In this document: positions 47,448-59,051 of the stretch, one piece after another
How positions within the stretch are numbered: the stretch's first letter is position 1
Layout: each line of letters opens with the position of its first letter
From: Oxalobacter aliiformigenes
GTDB lineage: Bacteria; Pseudomonadota; Gammaproteobacteria; Burkholderiales; Burkholderiaceae_D
Assembly: GCF_027116575.1 (NCBI RefSeq)
Contig: NZ_CP098252.1
Location: 558,001 to 622,000, forward strand
DNA: 64,000 bases
Reading direction: 5' to 3'
Notes under the pieces: model-generated
Database searches by the model: none
Told to the model about the DNA's origin: nothing
Seen by the model: the letters and a program-made list of their open reading frames with translations, nothing else
Position numbers and translations under genes: made by a program

Positions 47448-48860
47448 GTGAAAATGGATAAACGGAGAACGATCGGGTTTGTTTCGCTGGGGTGCCCCAA
47501 GGCACTGGTCGATTCGGAAAGGATTCTGACGCGATTGCAGGCGGAGGGGTATGAAACGGCGGAAACTTATGAGGATGCCGGTCTGGTGATCGTCAATACG
47601 TGCGGTTTTATCGATGCAGCGGAAATGGAGTCGCTGGAAGCCATTGCCGAGGCGCTTGAAGAAAACGGAAAAGTGATTGTCACCGGGTGTCTGGGCGCCA
47701 AAAAGAACAGCCAGGGAGCGGGATTCATCAAAAGTGTCCAGCCGAAGGTGCTGGAAGTGACGGGGCCGGATTCTGTACAGGAAGTGATGGATGCGGTTCA
47801 TCGTCATTTGCCGCGTCCGCATGAGCCGTTTATCGATCTGGTCCCTCCGGCCGGGATCAAACTGACGCCAAGGCATTATGCCTATCTGAAAATTTCCGAA
47901 GGATGCAGCCATCATTGTACTTTTTGCATCATTCCGGATCTGCGGGGCGATCTGGTGTCTTATCCGGTCGGCAAGGTGCTGGATGAGGCGGAATTGCTGT
48001 TTAAATCAGGAGTGAAAGAGCTTCTGGTGATTTCACAGGATACGGGGGCATACGGTCTCGATATCAAGTTCAGGACAGGATTTTGGGGCGGAAGACCGGT
48101 CAAAACCCATGTGACGCAACTGACCGGGCAGCTTGGTCGTCTGGCGCGAAAATATGGCGGTTGGGTTCGGCTGCATTACATTTACCCCTATCCGCATATT
48201 GATGATCTGATTCCGATAATGAATGAAGGCGGGGTTCTGCCGTATCTGGATGTTCCATTCCAGCATGCCCATCCGGATGTCCTGAAACGCATGCGACGAC
48301 CCGCCAGTGGTGAAAGGCATCTTGAGCGTATTGCCGCATGGCGGAAGATGTGTCCGGATATCACGATCCGTTCGACTTTTATCACCGGTTTTCCGGGGGA
48401 AACGGAACAGGAGTTCCGTTATCTGCTGGATTTTCTGAAAGAAGCGCGGATCGACCGGCTGGGGTGTTTTCCCTATTCTCCTGTCGAGGGGGCGAAAGCC
48501 AACGAATTGCCGGGAGCGGTGCCGGAGGAAGTCCGGGAGGAAAGGCGGGCTCGCCTGATGCAATTGCAGGAAGAGATTTCCTATGAACGTCTGCAGAAAA
48601 AAGTCGGAAAAACGATCCGGGTGCTGATCGATGAAACGATAAGAGGTGGCGCGATCGGCCGTTCATCTGCCGATGCGCCGGAAATCGATGGTGTTGTCTA
48701 TGTCCGCAAACCGAAAGGTATGCGGCGCAAGCTGATGCCTGGTGAATTTGTCGATGTGATTGTCCGGAAAACGGACGCACATGACCTGTGGGGCGAGATG
48801 CTGCCACAATACGGAAAGATCAGTGTCATGCCATTTAAGGAAGCGGAGGTGCCGGTATGA
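47448..48860 (+). CDS. rimO: Ribosomal protein uS12 methylthiotransferase RimO
   Basis: 470 residues. The N-terminal MTTase domain begins [17 protein letters not shown] with VIVNTCGFI and VTGCLG contributing cysteines to the auxiliary cluster. The radical SAM core has GCSHHCTFC (CX3CX2C). A TRAM domain ends the protein. RimO adds a methylthio group to Asp88-equivalent of uS12. Start is GTG 47448 or ATG 47454. It overlaps metC by four bases. Confidence 0.95.
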   Translation: MKMDKRRTIGFVSLGCPKALVDSERILTRLQAEGYETAETYEDAGLVIVNTCGFIDAAEMESLEAIAEALEENGKVIVTGCLGAKKNSQGAGFIKSVQPKVLEVTGPDSVQEVMDAVHRHLPRPHEPFIDLVPPAGIKLTPRHYAYLKISEGCSHHCTFCIIPDLRGDLVSYPVGKVLDEAELLFKSGVKELLVISQDTGAYGLDIKFRTGFWGGRPVKTHVTQLTGQLGRLARKYGGWVRLHYIYPYPHIDDLIPIMNEGGVLPYLDVPFQHAHPDVLKRMRRPASGERHLERIAAWRKMCPDITIRSTFITGFPGETEQEFRYLLDFLKEARIDRLGCFPYSPVEGAKANELPGAVPEEVREERRARLMQLQEEISYERLQKKVGKTIRVLIDETIRGGAIGRSSADAPEIDGVVYVRKPKGMRRKLMPGEFVDVIVRKTDAHDLWGEMLPQYGKISVMPFKEAEVPV

Positions 48861-50029
48861 AAAAATCCTTGTCGAAAGAAACCCTGATCAACCACTGTGA
48901 GTATGTCGCACCGGAAGGGTTTGCGGCATTTCCCGAACCGGTATACCGTGCTTCCACAGTGATATTCGACAGTGTGGAAGCCTTGCGTTCGCGGGAATGG
49001 ATCGGACGGGATTCCTATACTTATGGATTGCATGGTACACCGACTACTTTTACGCTGGAGGCACAACTGGCTGAAATCGAAGGTGGAAAACATGCCGTTC
49101 TGGCGCCGAGTGGCCTTGCGGCGATCAGCATTGTCGATTTCGCTTTTTTAAAAAGTGGGGACGATGTCCTGATTCCCGAGAATATCTATAATCCGAATCG
49201 TGAGCTGGGAAACTGGCTCTCCAGGGATTTCGGCGTCGGTGTCCGTTATTATGATCCGATGATCGGAGCCGGTATTGCGGAATTGCTGAAGGACAATACA
49301 CGGCTTGTCTGGACGGAAACACCGGGATCGGTCACGATGGAAGTGCCGGATATTCCCGCCATCAGCCAGGCAGCCCATGCGAGGGGAGCGCTGGTCGTTC
49401 TGGACAATACCTGGTCGGCCGGTCTGGTTTTCGATGCGTTCGGGCATGGTGCCGATGTCGTGGTTCAGGCGGCGACAAAATATCAGGGGGGTGCATCCGA
49501 TCTGCTGATGGGGGCCGTCATTACCCGGGATGACGAATTGTTCCGCAAAATCAGCATGGCGCACATGAGGTTGGGAATGGGGGTCGGAGCGGATGATGCC
49601 TATCTGGTATTGCGCAGCCTGCCTTCCATGAAAGTCCGTTTCGCAAAAAGCGGTGAATCGGCCATGATCGTGGCCAACTGGCTGAAAAAGCGTCCGGAGA
49701 TCAGCAAAATACTGCATCCCGCTTTCGATGATTGTCCGGGACATGATGTTTACCGACGGGATTTTACGGGATCTGGCGGTCTGTTTTCGGTTTTGTTTGA
49801 TGAACGTTATACCGAAGCGCAGACCGACCGGTTCCTCGAGACACTGAAACTGTTCAAACTGGGATTCAGTTGGGGAGGAACGCACAGTCTTTCTGTACCC
49901 TATCGTATTCGTTCCGATCGTCGTGACTGGATGCAAAGAGGAAACCAGCTGATCCGTTTTTATGTCGGGCTGGAAGACCCGCAGGATCTGATTGCGGATC
50001 TTGAACAGGCAATGCGTGTTCTCGATTAA
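48857..50029 (+). CDS. metC: Cystathionine beta-lyase type PLP enzyme
   Basis: 390 residues of the Cys/Met metabolism PLP family, fold type I. Marks are [47 protein letters not shown] and the PLP-lysine motif [15 protein letters not shown]. Where E. coli MetC has GHSD, this protein has GASD. Length and motifs fit cystathionine beta-lyase, which cleaves cystathionine to homocysteine, but close relatives such as gamma-lyases cannot be excluded. It overlaps rimO upstream by four bases and the LOG gene downstream (opposite strand) by four. Confidence 0.87.
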   Translation: MKKSLSKETLINHCEYVAPEGFAAFPEPVYRASTVIFDSVEALRSREWIGRDSYTYGLHGTPTTFTLEAQLAEIEGGKHAVLAPSGLAAISIVDFAFLKSGDDVLIPENIYNPNRELGNWLSRDFGVGVRYYDPMIGAGIAELLKDNTRLVWTETPGSVTMEVPDIPAISQAAHARGALVVLDNTWSAGLVFDAFGHGADVVVQAATKYQGGASDLLMGAVITRDDELFRKISMAHMRLGMGVGADDAYLVLRSLPSMKVRFAKSGESAMIVANWLKKRPEISKILHPAFDDCPGHDVYRRDFTGSGGLFSVLFDERYTEAQTDRFLETLKLFKLGFSWGGTHSLSVPYRIRSDRRDWMQRGNQLIRFYVGLEDPQDLIADLEQAMRVLD

Positions 50030-50616
50030 ATGAGAAAGCGGCCGGGTGCCTTGGCCGGTTTTTCTTTGGGAGCGGCCGCCATTCTCAGGCGGCCAAGCAG
50101 TGTACCGGGATCATTTTCAATGACCAGCGATTCGGTATATTTTTCACGGACAAATCCTTCTTTCGCGAAATGGCCGACCAGTTCGATCAGGCAATCGTAG
50201 TAGTTGTTGACGTTATAGATACCGATCGGTTTTTCATGCAGTCCCAGTTGTGACCAGGCCGATGTTTCGAACAGCTCTTCCATCGTGCCGATTCCACCCG
50301 GAGCCGCGATGAAACCGTCGGCCAGATCGGCCATCATGGCCTTGCGCTCATGCATATCCTTGACGATGTAAAGACGTGTCAACTCTTCATGAGCCAGCTC
50401 CTTTTCCATCAGATCTTTCGGAATGATGCCGGTCACTTCTCCACCCAGACGGAGCATTTCATCGGCTAAAATCCCCATCAGACCCACTTTCCCGCCACCA
50501 TAGACCAGCGCGATGTTTTCGTCGATCATTTTGCGGGCGAGCTGGCGCATGGCATCAGCGTATACTTCGGCGGCACCCGTCGAGGAACCGCAATAAATAC
50601 AGATTGATTTCAACAT
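50026..50616 (-). CDS. LOG family nucleotide phosphoribohydrolase
   Basis: 196 residues. The family motifs are ICIYCGSSTGA, LVYGGGKVGLMGILAD and the PGGIGTMEELFE loop. LOG proteins remove ribose 5-phosphate from cytokinin nucleotides or other AMP-type nucleotides; in bacteria the role is often purine nucleotide salvage or stress. It is convergent with metC. Confidence 0.92.
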   Translation of the reverse strand: MLKSICIYCGSSTGAAEVYADAMRQLARKMIDENIALVYGGGKVGLMGILADEMLRLGGEVTGIIPKDLMEKELAHEELTRLYIVKDMHERKAMMADLADGFIAAPGGIGTMEELFETSAWSQLGLHEKPIGIYNVNNYYDCLIELVGHFAKEGFVREKYTESLVIENDPGTLLGRLRMAAAPKEKPAKAPGRFLI

Positions 50617-50950
50617 GAATAGCTTTGTCAGGAGTTATCGAATGACCGGCGATTTTGTCAGATGGCGGGAAGAAACGACACGCCGCATCGGCCGAATGGC
50701 TGTCATCCATTTCTGTTCCAGCCAGCAATAATAAAAGCGAAACAAAGTTCCGGCAAGTCAGGCGTTGTCAATAAAAAAACACGATTTGAAAATAATGTTT
50801 TGATAAAAACTTACTTAAGGTTAGAATTATTTCGAGGATAAGGGAAATTACGAGCCTGAAAGTTTTGCGTTTTCATGTATGGACCATAAAGATGGCATGA
50901 AATATGCAAGGCAGAGGGAGTTTTTTTCTATTATCTTTTGAGGAACAGTA
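50617..50950. other. Regulatory stretch before the gamma-glutamyltransferase gene
   Basis: 334 bases without a gene; holds the ggt promoter at 50800-50827 and the LOG gene's start region. AT-rich from 50760 on. Confidence 0.5.
50800..50827 (+). promoter_or_regulatory. Promoter of the gamma-glutamyltransferase gene
   Basis: TTGATA (50800-50805) and TAGAAT (50822-50827) with a 16-base spacer, in a strongly AT-rich context; the leader to the ATG would be about 117 bases. Confidence 0.6.
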
Positions 50951-52696
50951 ATGAAACCATTAAAAAGTTTTGCTTTCTCAGCTATGGCTTTGTCACTATT
51001 AATGGCTACCGGTACTGTCTCGGCCGAAAAATCGCCAGGCAAGTATTGCGATACGCCATCCCGCTGTATCAATCCCATCACCAAATACGGTGCCGTCACT
51101 TCTCCCAATTATCTGGCTTCTGTCGCCGGCCTGGAAGTATTGCAGAAAGGCGGTAATGCTGTCGATGCCGCGATTGCCGTCGCGTCGACCATGAATGTCG
51201 TTTATCCCCAAATGACGACACTTGGCGGCGACAATTTCTGGCTCATTTACAATGCCAAGACAAAAGAAGTGAAGGCATTGAATGCCAGTGGACGGGCCGG
51301 GGAATTGGCAACTATCGACTTCTACAAGAAGAAGGGATACGACAAGATCCCGTCAAGAGGTTATCTGGCCGCCAATACCGTTCCGGGTACAGTTTCCGGA
51401 TGGGATGCCGCGCACAAGTATGCGCGTGCCAATATGAGCAACGCAGGTTTGCCGTGGAAAGATCTGTTTGACAGCGCGATCCTTTATTCGCAGAAAGGCT
51501 TTCCTGTCACGGCATCGCTGGCACGCTGGGAAGAAATCAACGTCGATCCGAAGGATTCCGAATTCCGGAATCTGCAGCGTTTCTCCGGATTCAAACAGAC
51601 TTACCTGAAACCGGATGGTTCGCCTTACAAGGTCGGCGAAATCATGAAATTGCCCCAGCTAGCAAACACATACAAACTGATTGCCGAAAAGGGTGCCAAT
51701 GAGTTCTACCGGGGATCTATCGCGAAAAAAATCGTCGCCGATCTGCAGAAACACGGCGGTGTGCTGACATTGAACGATTTCGCCAAACATACGGCTGACT
51801 GGGTTGAACCGTTGTCTGTCGATTATCGGGGTTACAAGGCTTACAATCTGCCGCCCAATACCCAGGGTATGGCTTCGCTGGAAATCCTGAATATCCTGAA
51901 CAACATCGATGTCAAGAAGCTGGGTGAAGGCACCACGGATTACTATCATGTCATGGTCGAAGCGACAAAACAGGCGTTTGCCGATCGTGACAAATATCTG
52001 ACTGATCCGAAGGAAGCCAAGATACCTCTGGATTTCCTGCTTTCCAAACAGCACGGCAAAGACCAGGCTGCACGCATCAGCATGAGCAAGGCTGCCGCTA
52101 CGGTCAAACCGCTTGATCCGAAGGGCGATACGGTCTGGATCGGGGTTGTTGACAAGGATGGAAATGCCGTTTCTCTGATCCAGAGTATTTACCACGATTT
52201 CGGTTCGGGCATTGTTCCGGAAGGTACCGGTGTTCTCCTGCAGAACCGTGGCAGCTTCTTCTCGCTTGATCCGGCACACATCAATCACCTGAAACCGGGC
52301 AAACGGACTTTCCATACCCTGAATGCCGCCATGCTTCTGAAAGACAAGAAACCGTTCCTCGTTTACGGTACGATGGGTGGGGAAGGCCAGCCGCAGACTC
52401 AGGCTGCCATTGCTACCCGGGTAGTTGATTTCGGCATGTTCCCGCAGGATGCCGTTGCAGCACCACGCTGGCTGCATGGCAGAACATGGGGTGCCGCTTC
52501 CAACGATCTCAAGATGGAAGGTCGTATTCCTCAGGCAACGCTTGACGAAATGAAGAGACGTGGTCATCCGGTCGCTGAAGTTGACGATTACACTGATACG
52601 ATGGGTCATGCCGGCGCGATCATGATCGATCCTGAAACCAATCTCCGCTACAGTGCAACCGATCCACGTGGCGACGGTCTGGCTGTCGGATATTGA
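50951..52696 (+). CDS. ggt: Periplasmic gamma-glutamyltransferase family protein
   Basis: 581 residues with a signal peptide (LKSFAFSAMALSLLMATG, cleavage near VSA|EK). Ntn-hydrolase marks are GGNAVDAAIAVASTMNVVYP, LGGDNFWLI, SGRAGE, NTVPGTVSGWDAAH and the processing site GDTVWIGVVDKDGNAVSLIQ, where the catalytic Thr that becomes the N terminus of the small subunit is T in DTVW. Most GGTs have TTH at this place; here it is TVW, as in the YwrD-like branch. The small subunit ends with the LVYGTMGGEGQPQTQ loop. It hydrolyses or transfers the gamma-glutamyl group of glutathione or similar peptides in the periplasm. Own promoter and terminator. Confidence 0.9.
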   Translation: MKPLKSFAFSAMALSLLMATGTVSAEKSPGKYCDTPSRCINPITKYGAVTSPNYLASVAGLEVLQKGGNAVDAAIAVASTMNVVYPQMTTLGGDNFWLIYNAKTKEVKALNASGRAGELATIDFYKKKGYDKIPSRGYLAANTVPGTVSGWDAAHKYARANMSNAGLPWKDLFDSAILYSQKGFPVTASLARWEEINVDPKDSEFRNLQRFSGFKQTYLKPDGSPYKVGEIMKLPQLANTYKLIAEKGANEFYRGSIAKKIVADLQKHGGVLTLNDFAKHTADWVEPLSVDYRGYKAYNLPPNTQGMASLEILNILNNIDVKKLGEGTTDYYHVMVEATKQAFADRDKYLTDPKEAKIPLDFLLSKQHGKDQAARISMSKAAATVKPLDPKGDTVWIGVVDKDGNAVSLIQSIYHDFGSGIVPEGTGVLLQNRGSFFSLDPAHINHLKPGKRTFHTLNAAMLLKDKKPFLVYGTMGGEGQPQTQAAIATRVVDFGMFPQDAVAAPRWLHGRTWGAASNDLKMEGRIPQATLDEMKRRGHPVAEVDDYTDTMGHAGAIMIDPETNLRYSATDPRGDGLAVGY

Positions 52697-52736
52697 TTTC
52701 AAGTCGGGTTTTCCTGTTGCACAGGAAACCATGCAG

Positions 52737-52768
52737 AAACGGCATATGGAAACATATGCCGTTTTTTT
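52737..52768 (+). terminator. Terminator of the ggt gene
   Basis: A perfect 12-bp stem, AAACGGCATATG (52737-52748) with CATATGCCGTTT (52753-52764), closed by a GAAA tetraloop and followed by T. Confidence 0.92.
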
Positions 52769-52832
52769 ATGCTCATGAAAATTTCAGGCAATAATGAAAA
52801 ACAGGAATAGTGATATTTTGCCTTGAGGTGAT

Positions 52833-52860
52833 GAAAAAACCGGCCGATATTGGCCGGTTT
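52833..52860 (-). terminator. Terminator of serS
   Basis: On the minus strand AAACCGGCC and GGCCGGTTT (52837-52845, 52852-52860) form a 9-bp stem followed by six T, 17 bases after the serS stop. Confidence 0.88.
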
Positions 52861-52877
52861 CATGTACGTACTGGAAT

Positions 52878-54557
<1,680 letters not shown>

Positions 54558-55898
54558 ATGAAACAAAGTCTTGAAGAGTTTTTGGAAGGCGTTAAGCAGC
54601 GCGATCCCAACCAGCCTGAGTTCCTTCAGGCGGTTACGGAAGTCATGGAAAGCCTGTGGCCTTTTATCGAGAAAAATCCGAAGTATGCCGATCAGAATCT
54701 GTTGCGCCGTCTGGTAGAACCGGAACGCATCATTCAGTTCCGTGTATCCTGGGTTGACGACAAAGGTGAAGTGCAGGTCAACCGCGGTTACCGCATTCAG
54801 CACAGTTCGATGATTGGACCGTACAAGGGAGGGTTGCGTTTCCATCCTTCCGTCAATCTGTCCATCCTGAAGTTCCTGGCATTTGAACAGACGTTCAAGA
54901 ATGCATTGACGACCCTGCCGATGGGAGCGGGCAAAGGCGGTTCCGATTTTGATCCGAAAGGCAAGAGCGACAATGAAATCATGCGTTTCTGCCAGGCGTT
55001 TGTCTCCGAACTGTACAGACATGTCGGTGCCGATACGGATGTTCCTGCCGGCGATATCGGCGTAGGTGGCCGTGAAGTCGGTTTCATGGTCGGCATGTAT
55101 AAAAAACTGGCCAATCGCACAGATTGTGTTTTCACCGGCAAGGGTCTCTCATTCGGTGGTTCCCTGATCCGTCCGGAAGCAACCGGTTACGGTACCGTTT
55201 ATTTCGTTGAAGAAATGCTGAAACGGGTCGGCAAGAGTCTCAAGGGCATGCGCGTTTCCGTTTCGGGTTCCGGCAATGTCGCGCAATATGCCGTTGAAAA
55301 AGCCATGCAGTTGGGGGCAAAAGTCGTTACGGTTTCCGATTCGGGCGGCACAGTTGTCGATGAAGCGGGCTTCACTCCGGAAAAACTGGCCAAACTGATG
55401 GAAATCAAGAACATCAAGTATGGCCGTTGCAGTGAATATGCTGCGGAAGTCGGAGCGCAGTTCATTCCGAATGCAAGACCGTGGAATGTTCCTGTCGATG
55501 TCGCATTGCCATGCGCAACGCAGAACGAACTGGATGAAAACGATGCCAAGACGCTGATCAAGAACGGCGTTGTTTGTGTGGCGGAAGGCGCCAATATGCC
55601 TTCGACGATCGAAGCAGCCAAACTGTTCGAAGATGCACGCATTCTGTACGCTCCGGGCAAGGCAAGCAATGCAGGGGGTGTCGCGACTTCGGGTCTGGAA
55701 ATGTCGCAAAACGCCATTCGCTTGTCCTGGACACGCGAAGAAGTGGATCGGCATTTGAACGAAATCATGAAGAACATTCACAATGCATGTGTCAAATACG
55801 GTACTCGTGCTGACGGATCGGTCAGCTATATCAGCGGCGCGAACATCGCCGGTTTTGTCAAGGTGGCGGATGCCATGCTGGCACAAGGTGTTATCTAA
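54558..55898 (+). CDS. gdhA: NADP-type glutamate dehydrogenase
   Basis: 446 residues from the ATG at 54558 (GGA seven bases upstream). Family marks are GPYKGGLRFHPSVNLSILKFLAFEQ with the catalytic Lys, PMGAGKGGSDFDPKGKS, DVPAGDIGVGGREVGFM, GYGTVYFVEEML and the nucleotide-binding VSGSGNVAQYA, ending in AKVVTVSDSGG. This hexameric class makes glutamate from 2-oxoglutarate and ammonia with NADPH. Single-gene unit with terminator. Confidence 0.97.
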   Translation: MKQSLEEFLEGVKQRDPNQPEFLQAVTEVMESLWPFIEKNPKYADQNLLRRLVEPERIIQFRVSWVDDKGEVQVNRGYRIQHSSMIGPYKGGLRFHPSVNLSILKFLAFEQTFKNALTTLPMGAGKGGSDFDPKGKSDNEIMRFCQAFVSELYRHVGADTDVPAGDIGVGGREVGFMVGMYKKLANRTDCVFTGKGLSFGGSLIRPEATGYGTVYFVEEMLKRVGKSLKGMRVSVSGSGNVAQYAVEKAMQLGAKVVTVSDSGGTVVDEAGFTPEKLAKLMEIKNIKYGRCSEYAAEVGAQFIPNARPWNVPVDVALPCATQNELDENDAKTLIKNGVVCVAEGANMPSTIEAAKLFEDARILYAPGKASNAGGVATSGLEMSQNAIRLSWTREEVDRHLNEIMKNIHNACVKYGTRADGSVSYISGANIAGFVKVADAMLAQGVI

Positions 55899-55919
55899 AA
55901 GAAATTCACCTCAACAAGG

Positions 55920-55954
55920 GGACCCGGGGAAAAAAGGATCCGGGTCCTTTTTTT
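55920..55954 (+). terminator. Terminator of gdhA
   Basis: GGACCCGG (55920-55927) pairs with CCGGGTCC (55940-55947), followed by seven T; 21 bases after the stop. Confidence 0.85.
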
Positions 55955-55976
55955 GCCTGTCTCCGGTCGCGGACCA

Positions 55977-56305
55977 TCAGTTTTTGCCGCCGTCTTTGCG
56001 AAGTCTTTCCGCAAGGGCGGTCACGATGTTCATCAGAAGCACCCTGTCCTGTTCGGATAATGGTCCGAACAACTCCTGAAGATGTCGGGCATGATCCGCC
56101 GATCTCAATGCCGCGTTCATCAACAGTTCGTCTGTCTCGCAATCGAAAATTTCAGCCAGCTCGACCAGTCTGACGATATTCGGGGTGACTGTTTTCCACG
56201 TTCGATTCGTGAAACGGCTTCATAGCCGATATTCAATTTTTCCGCCACGTTTTCCTGCGTCAATCCTTTTTCCATCCTTTTTTTCGCGTTGAAATCTCCA
56301 TTCAT
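55977..56305 (-). pseudogene. XRE-family transcriptional regulator split by a single-base frameshift
   Basis: The minus strand from 56305 reads MNGDFNAKKRMEKGLTQENV then EKLNIGYEAVSRIERGK, a classic helix-turn-helix of the XRE/Cro family. Right after RGK the frame degenerates, but a one-base shift at the A run near 56200 restores VTPNIVRLVELAEIF and a C-terminal dimerisation-like region (RSADHARHLQELFGPLSEQD, then RVLLMNIVTALAERLRK) down to a stop at 55977. Adding one A to that run (AAAA to AAAAA) gives GKTVTPN, the expected continuation, so this is very probably one 110-residue protein with a deleted base, a pseudogene, or a sequencing error. Two palindromes lie upstream (56351-56384), likely its own operators. 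Downstream of rarA on the same strand. Confidence 0.8.
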
Positions 56306-56350
56306 ACCGAATGGTTTGGTATCCAAATGGCGGCAGGAAGTATTTATAGG

Positions 56351-56384
56351 GTTGAATTCAACTTGTCAGGTTGAGATTCAACCT
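56351..56384. promoter_or_regulatory. Two palindromic operator-like sites before the XRE regulator
   Basis: GTTGAATTCAAC at 56351-56362 is a perfect 12-bp palindrome; AGGTTGA-GAT-TCAACCT at 56368-56384 shares the GTTGA/TCAAC half-sites. Their centres are about 20 bases apart, two helical turns, 46 to 79 bases before the regulator's ATG. This suggests co-operative self-regulation. Confidence 0.7.
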
Positions 56385-56496
56385 GTTTTCAGTTAAACAT
56401 TTTTATTTAATTGAATACAGGGAATTTCACTGAAACGGAGTGTAGGCGGTCAGATCTTTTCAGTGAGTTCTTGACGCTCATGATCTCATATTCCAT

Positions 56497-57789
56497 TCAG
56501 TTTTTTCCCTTGCCCGCTTTCCTGTCCAGCTCGGCCAGCCAGTCCAGTTTTTCGCCGATTTTCTTTTCAAGCCCGTAGGGGGTCGGCCGGTACCATTGCA
56601 TTTCAGGCATGCCTTCCGGGAAATAGGTTTCGCCGGCTGCGTAGGCGTTAGGCTCGTCATGGGCGTAGCGGTATGCATGGCCGTAACCCAGCTCTTTCAT
56701 GAGTTTTGTCGGCGCGTTTCGGAGATGGACAGGAACTTCGCGGCTTTTGTCCTGTTTCACGAAAGCACGCGCCTGATTGTAGGCCATGTATCCGGCGTTG
56801 CTTTTGGCGGCGACTGCCAGATAGATGACGGCCTGTGCCAGTGCCAGTTCGCCTTCAGGACTGCCCAGCCTTTCGTAAGTCGTTGCCGCGTCGTTGGCGA
56901 TCTGGACGGCACGTGGATCGGCAAGGCCGATGTCTTCCCAGGACATGCGGATGATGCGCCGGGCCAGATAGCGGGGGTCGGCGCCTCCGTCCAGCATGCG
57001 CGCCAGCCAGTAAAGCGCTGCATTCGGGTTGGACCCCCGGACGGATTTGTGCAGTGCCGAAATCTGATCGTAGAAGTTGTCGCCCTTGTTGTCGAAACGG
57101 CGCATGGCGTCTCCCAGTGTTTCCTTTAGCAGAGCGACACTGATTTGCCTGTCCTGTCTCGCCTGTGCCGCCTGGGCGGCGATTTCGAGACGGTTCAGCA
57201 GGCGGCGGGCATCGCCGTCTGCACTCATGACCAGCATGGTTTGCGCTTCAGATGATATGGACAGGCCATCCAGTTCTTTTTCCAGTGCTCGTTCAAGCAG
57301 TGTTTTCAGATGGTCGTCATTCAACGATTTGAGCACGTAAACGGCTGCGCGGGACAAGAGGGCGTTATTGACTTCAAAAGACGGATTTTCGGTGGTTGCA
57401 CCGATAAACGTGACAAGACCGCTTTCGACGTGAGGCAGAAAGGCGTCCTGCTGGCTTTTGTTGAACCGGTGGACTTCATCGACAAAAAGGATCGTTCTTC
57501 GTCCGGAATTCGAACGGATCAGGCGGGCGCGTTCAACGGCATCGCGGATGTCCTTGACGCCGGAAAGAACCGCTGACAGGGCCATGAATTCGGCGTTGAA
57601 ACCGTCGGCCATCAATCTGGCCAGTGTCGTTTTCCCGACGCCGGGTGGTCCCCACAGGATCATGGAGTGGGGTTCTCCGGACTCGAAAGCGATGCGCAAC
57701 GGTTTCCCTGTTCCGAGAAGATGTTCCTGACCAACGACATCGTCGATGGTTGTCGGGCGTAACCGTTCAGCCAGTGGAGCTTGGGACAT
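56497..57789 (-). CDS. rarA: Replication-associated recombination protein A
   Basis: 430 residues. The start PLAERLRPTTIDDVVGQEHLL, Walker A MILWGPPGVGKTTLARL, Walker B RTILFVDEVHRFNKSQQDAF, sensor GATTENPSFEV, and the C-terminal block ALYWLARMLDGGADPRYLAR are those of RarA/MgsA, a relative of the clamp-loader and Werner-interacting families. It acts at stalled replication forks. It reads toward the XRE regulator gene; 191 bases lie between, containing the operators. Confidence 0.95.
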   Translation of the reverse strand: MSQAPLAERLRPTTIDDVVGQEHLLGTGKPLRIAFESGEPHSMILWGPPGVGKTTLARLMADGFNAEFMALSAVLSGVKDIRDAVERARLIRSNSGRRTILFVDEVHRFNKSQQDAFLPHVESGLVTFIGATTENPSFEVNNALLSRAAVYVLKSLNDDHLKTLLERALEKELDGLSISSEAQTMLVMSADGDARRLLNRLEIAAQAAQARQDRQISVALLKETLGDAMRRFDNKGDNFYDQISALHKSVRGSNPNAALYWLARMLDGGADPRYLARRIIRMSWEDIGLADPRAVQIANDAATTYERLGSPEGELALAQAVIYLAVAAKSNAGYMAYNQARAFVKQDKSREVPVHLRNAPTKLMKELGYGHAYRYAHDEPNAYAAGETYFPEGMPEMQWYRPTPYGLEKKIGEKLDWLAELDRKAGKGKN

Positions 57790-58025
57790 AATTGGAAAAT
57801 GGCAAATACTGAAAGGGACAGTCTATATGATGGAGTGGCAGGAAGGCAAAAAGGTTTCGTTTTTTTTGCAGGCTGTACCGTAATCAGCGTGCATTCCTGT
57901 CGGCCGATACCGGATGCGGCTTGTGGAGATGCATTGGGTTGTGTTGCTGAAACCGAAGAGATGATTTTACCCTGAAACGGTTTGTGGATTACCATTCTCT
58001 TTTATGTGAATAACCGGATTCAACC

Positions 58026-58628
58026 ATGAATGATCAGTCAATAACCCATCCATCGGGATTTCCCGATGCGGATCTGACAGAAACGGAGCTCGATGGCGAA
58101 ATCGTCTATGAAGGCAGCTTTTTCAGGGTACGAAAAGACAGGGTCCGGCTGCCGGATGGAGGTGTCGCGACACGCGAATATATCCGTCATCCCGGTGCCG
58201 TCGTGATTTTGCCGCTTTTCGACGATGGAACCGTTCTGGTGGAACGACAGTTCCGTTATCCTGTGAAACGGATTTTTATTGAATTTCCCGCAGGAAAAAT
58301 CGATCGTGGGGAAGACAGGCTGGCCAGTGCCAAACGGGAACTGGAGGAGGAAACCGGTTATACCGCTTCGTCGTGGCAATTCGTGACGACGATTCACAAT
58401 GCCATTGGTTATTCCGATGAAGCCTTGTCCATTTATCTGGCAAGAGGTTTGCATGCCGGTGCGGTACGACTTGACGACGAAGAATTCATCCAGACCTTCA
58501 GGATACCGGTGACGGAGTTGCTTGATTGGGTCAGAACGGGGCAGGTAACCGATGTCAAAACAGTAATCGGCGCTTTTTGGCTTGAAAAAATTGCCAACGG
58601 TCAATGGGATGCCGAAAAAATTGTGTAA
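58026..58628 (+). CDS. nudF: ADP-ribose pyrophosphatase (NUDIX)
   Basis: 200 residues. It has an N-terminal dimerisation strand (GEIVYEGSFFRVRKDRVRL), then GAVVILPLFDDGTVLVERQFRYPV and FPAGKIDRGEDRLASAKREL with EEETGY, the ADP-ribose pyrophosphatase form of the NUDIX box. It splits ADP-ribose into AMP and ribose 5-phosphate. Divergent from rarA. ADP-ribose is a product of NAD-consuming enzymes, so this is one of several NAD-metabolite hydrolases in the window. Confidence 0.9.
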   Translation: MNDQSITHPSGFPDADLTETELDGEIVYEGSFFRVRKDRVRLPDGGVATREYIRHPGAVVILPLFDDGTVLVERQFRYPVKRIFIEFPAGKIDRGEDRLASAKRELEEETGYTASSWQFVTTIHNAIGYSDEALSIYLARGLHAGAVRLDDEEFIQTFRIPVTELLDWVRTGQVTDVKTVIGAFWLEKIANGQWDAEKIV

Positions 58629-58767
58629 TGGTTCAAATTATGGTTTATGATGGAATCCGTCGTTTTTGAGGTACAGGTAGTGTACGGTATCAAGACTGTC
58701 ATTTCTGTTTTTGCTTCAAACGATGGTAGAGGCGAAAGCCTGGTTTAATTGAAATAGGAAATTTGTA

Positions 58768-58971
58768 ATGGCAACTGGTACTGTAAAATGGTTTAACGAT
58801 TCCAAGGGTTTCGGATTCATCACTCCTGACGAAGGTGGCGAAGATGTTTTCGCCCATTTTTCTGCCATCAAGGCGGACGGTTTCAAATCCCTGAAAGAAA
58901 ACCAGCGGGTTTCTTTCGATATTACGACTGGTCCGAAAGGCAAGCAGGCTTCCAATATTACCGTTATCTGA
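58768..58971 (+). CDS. Cold shock protein (CspA family)
   Basis: 67 residues: [20 protein letters not shown] with RNP1 (KGFGFI) and RNP2 (DVFAHF) motifs. A single-strand nucleic-acid chaperone. AGGAAA precedes the ATG. A leader of about 130 bases and a strong terminator frame it. Confidence 0.97.
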   Translation: MATGTVKWFNDSKGFGFITPDEGGEDVFAHFSAIKADGFKSLKENQRVSFDITTGPKGKQASNITVI

Positions 58972-59051
58972 TTGACGGATAACAGCAGGCGGCTGGCCTG
59001 TTTCCGGATTTCCTGCCTTTTCAGGAAAAAGGGGTGATTTGTCGTCTGCAG

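Noticed and set aside
51659..52732. A 357-codon open frame on the minus strand
   Set aside because: Antisense to the ggt gene, no recognisable features.
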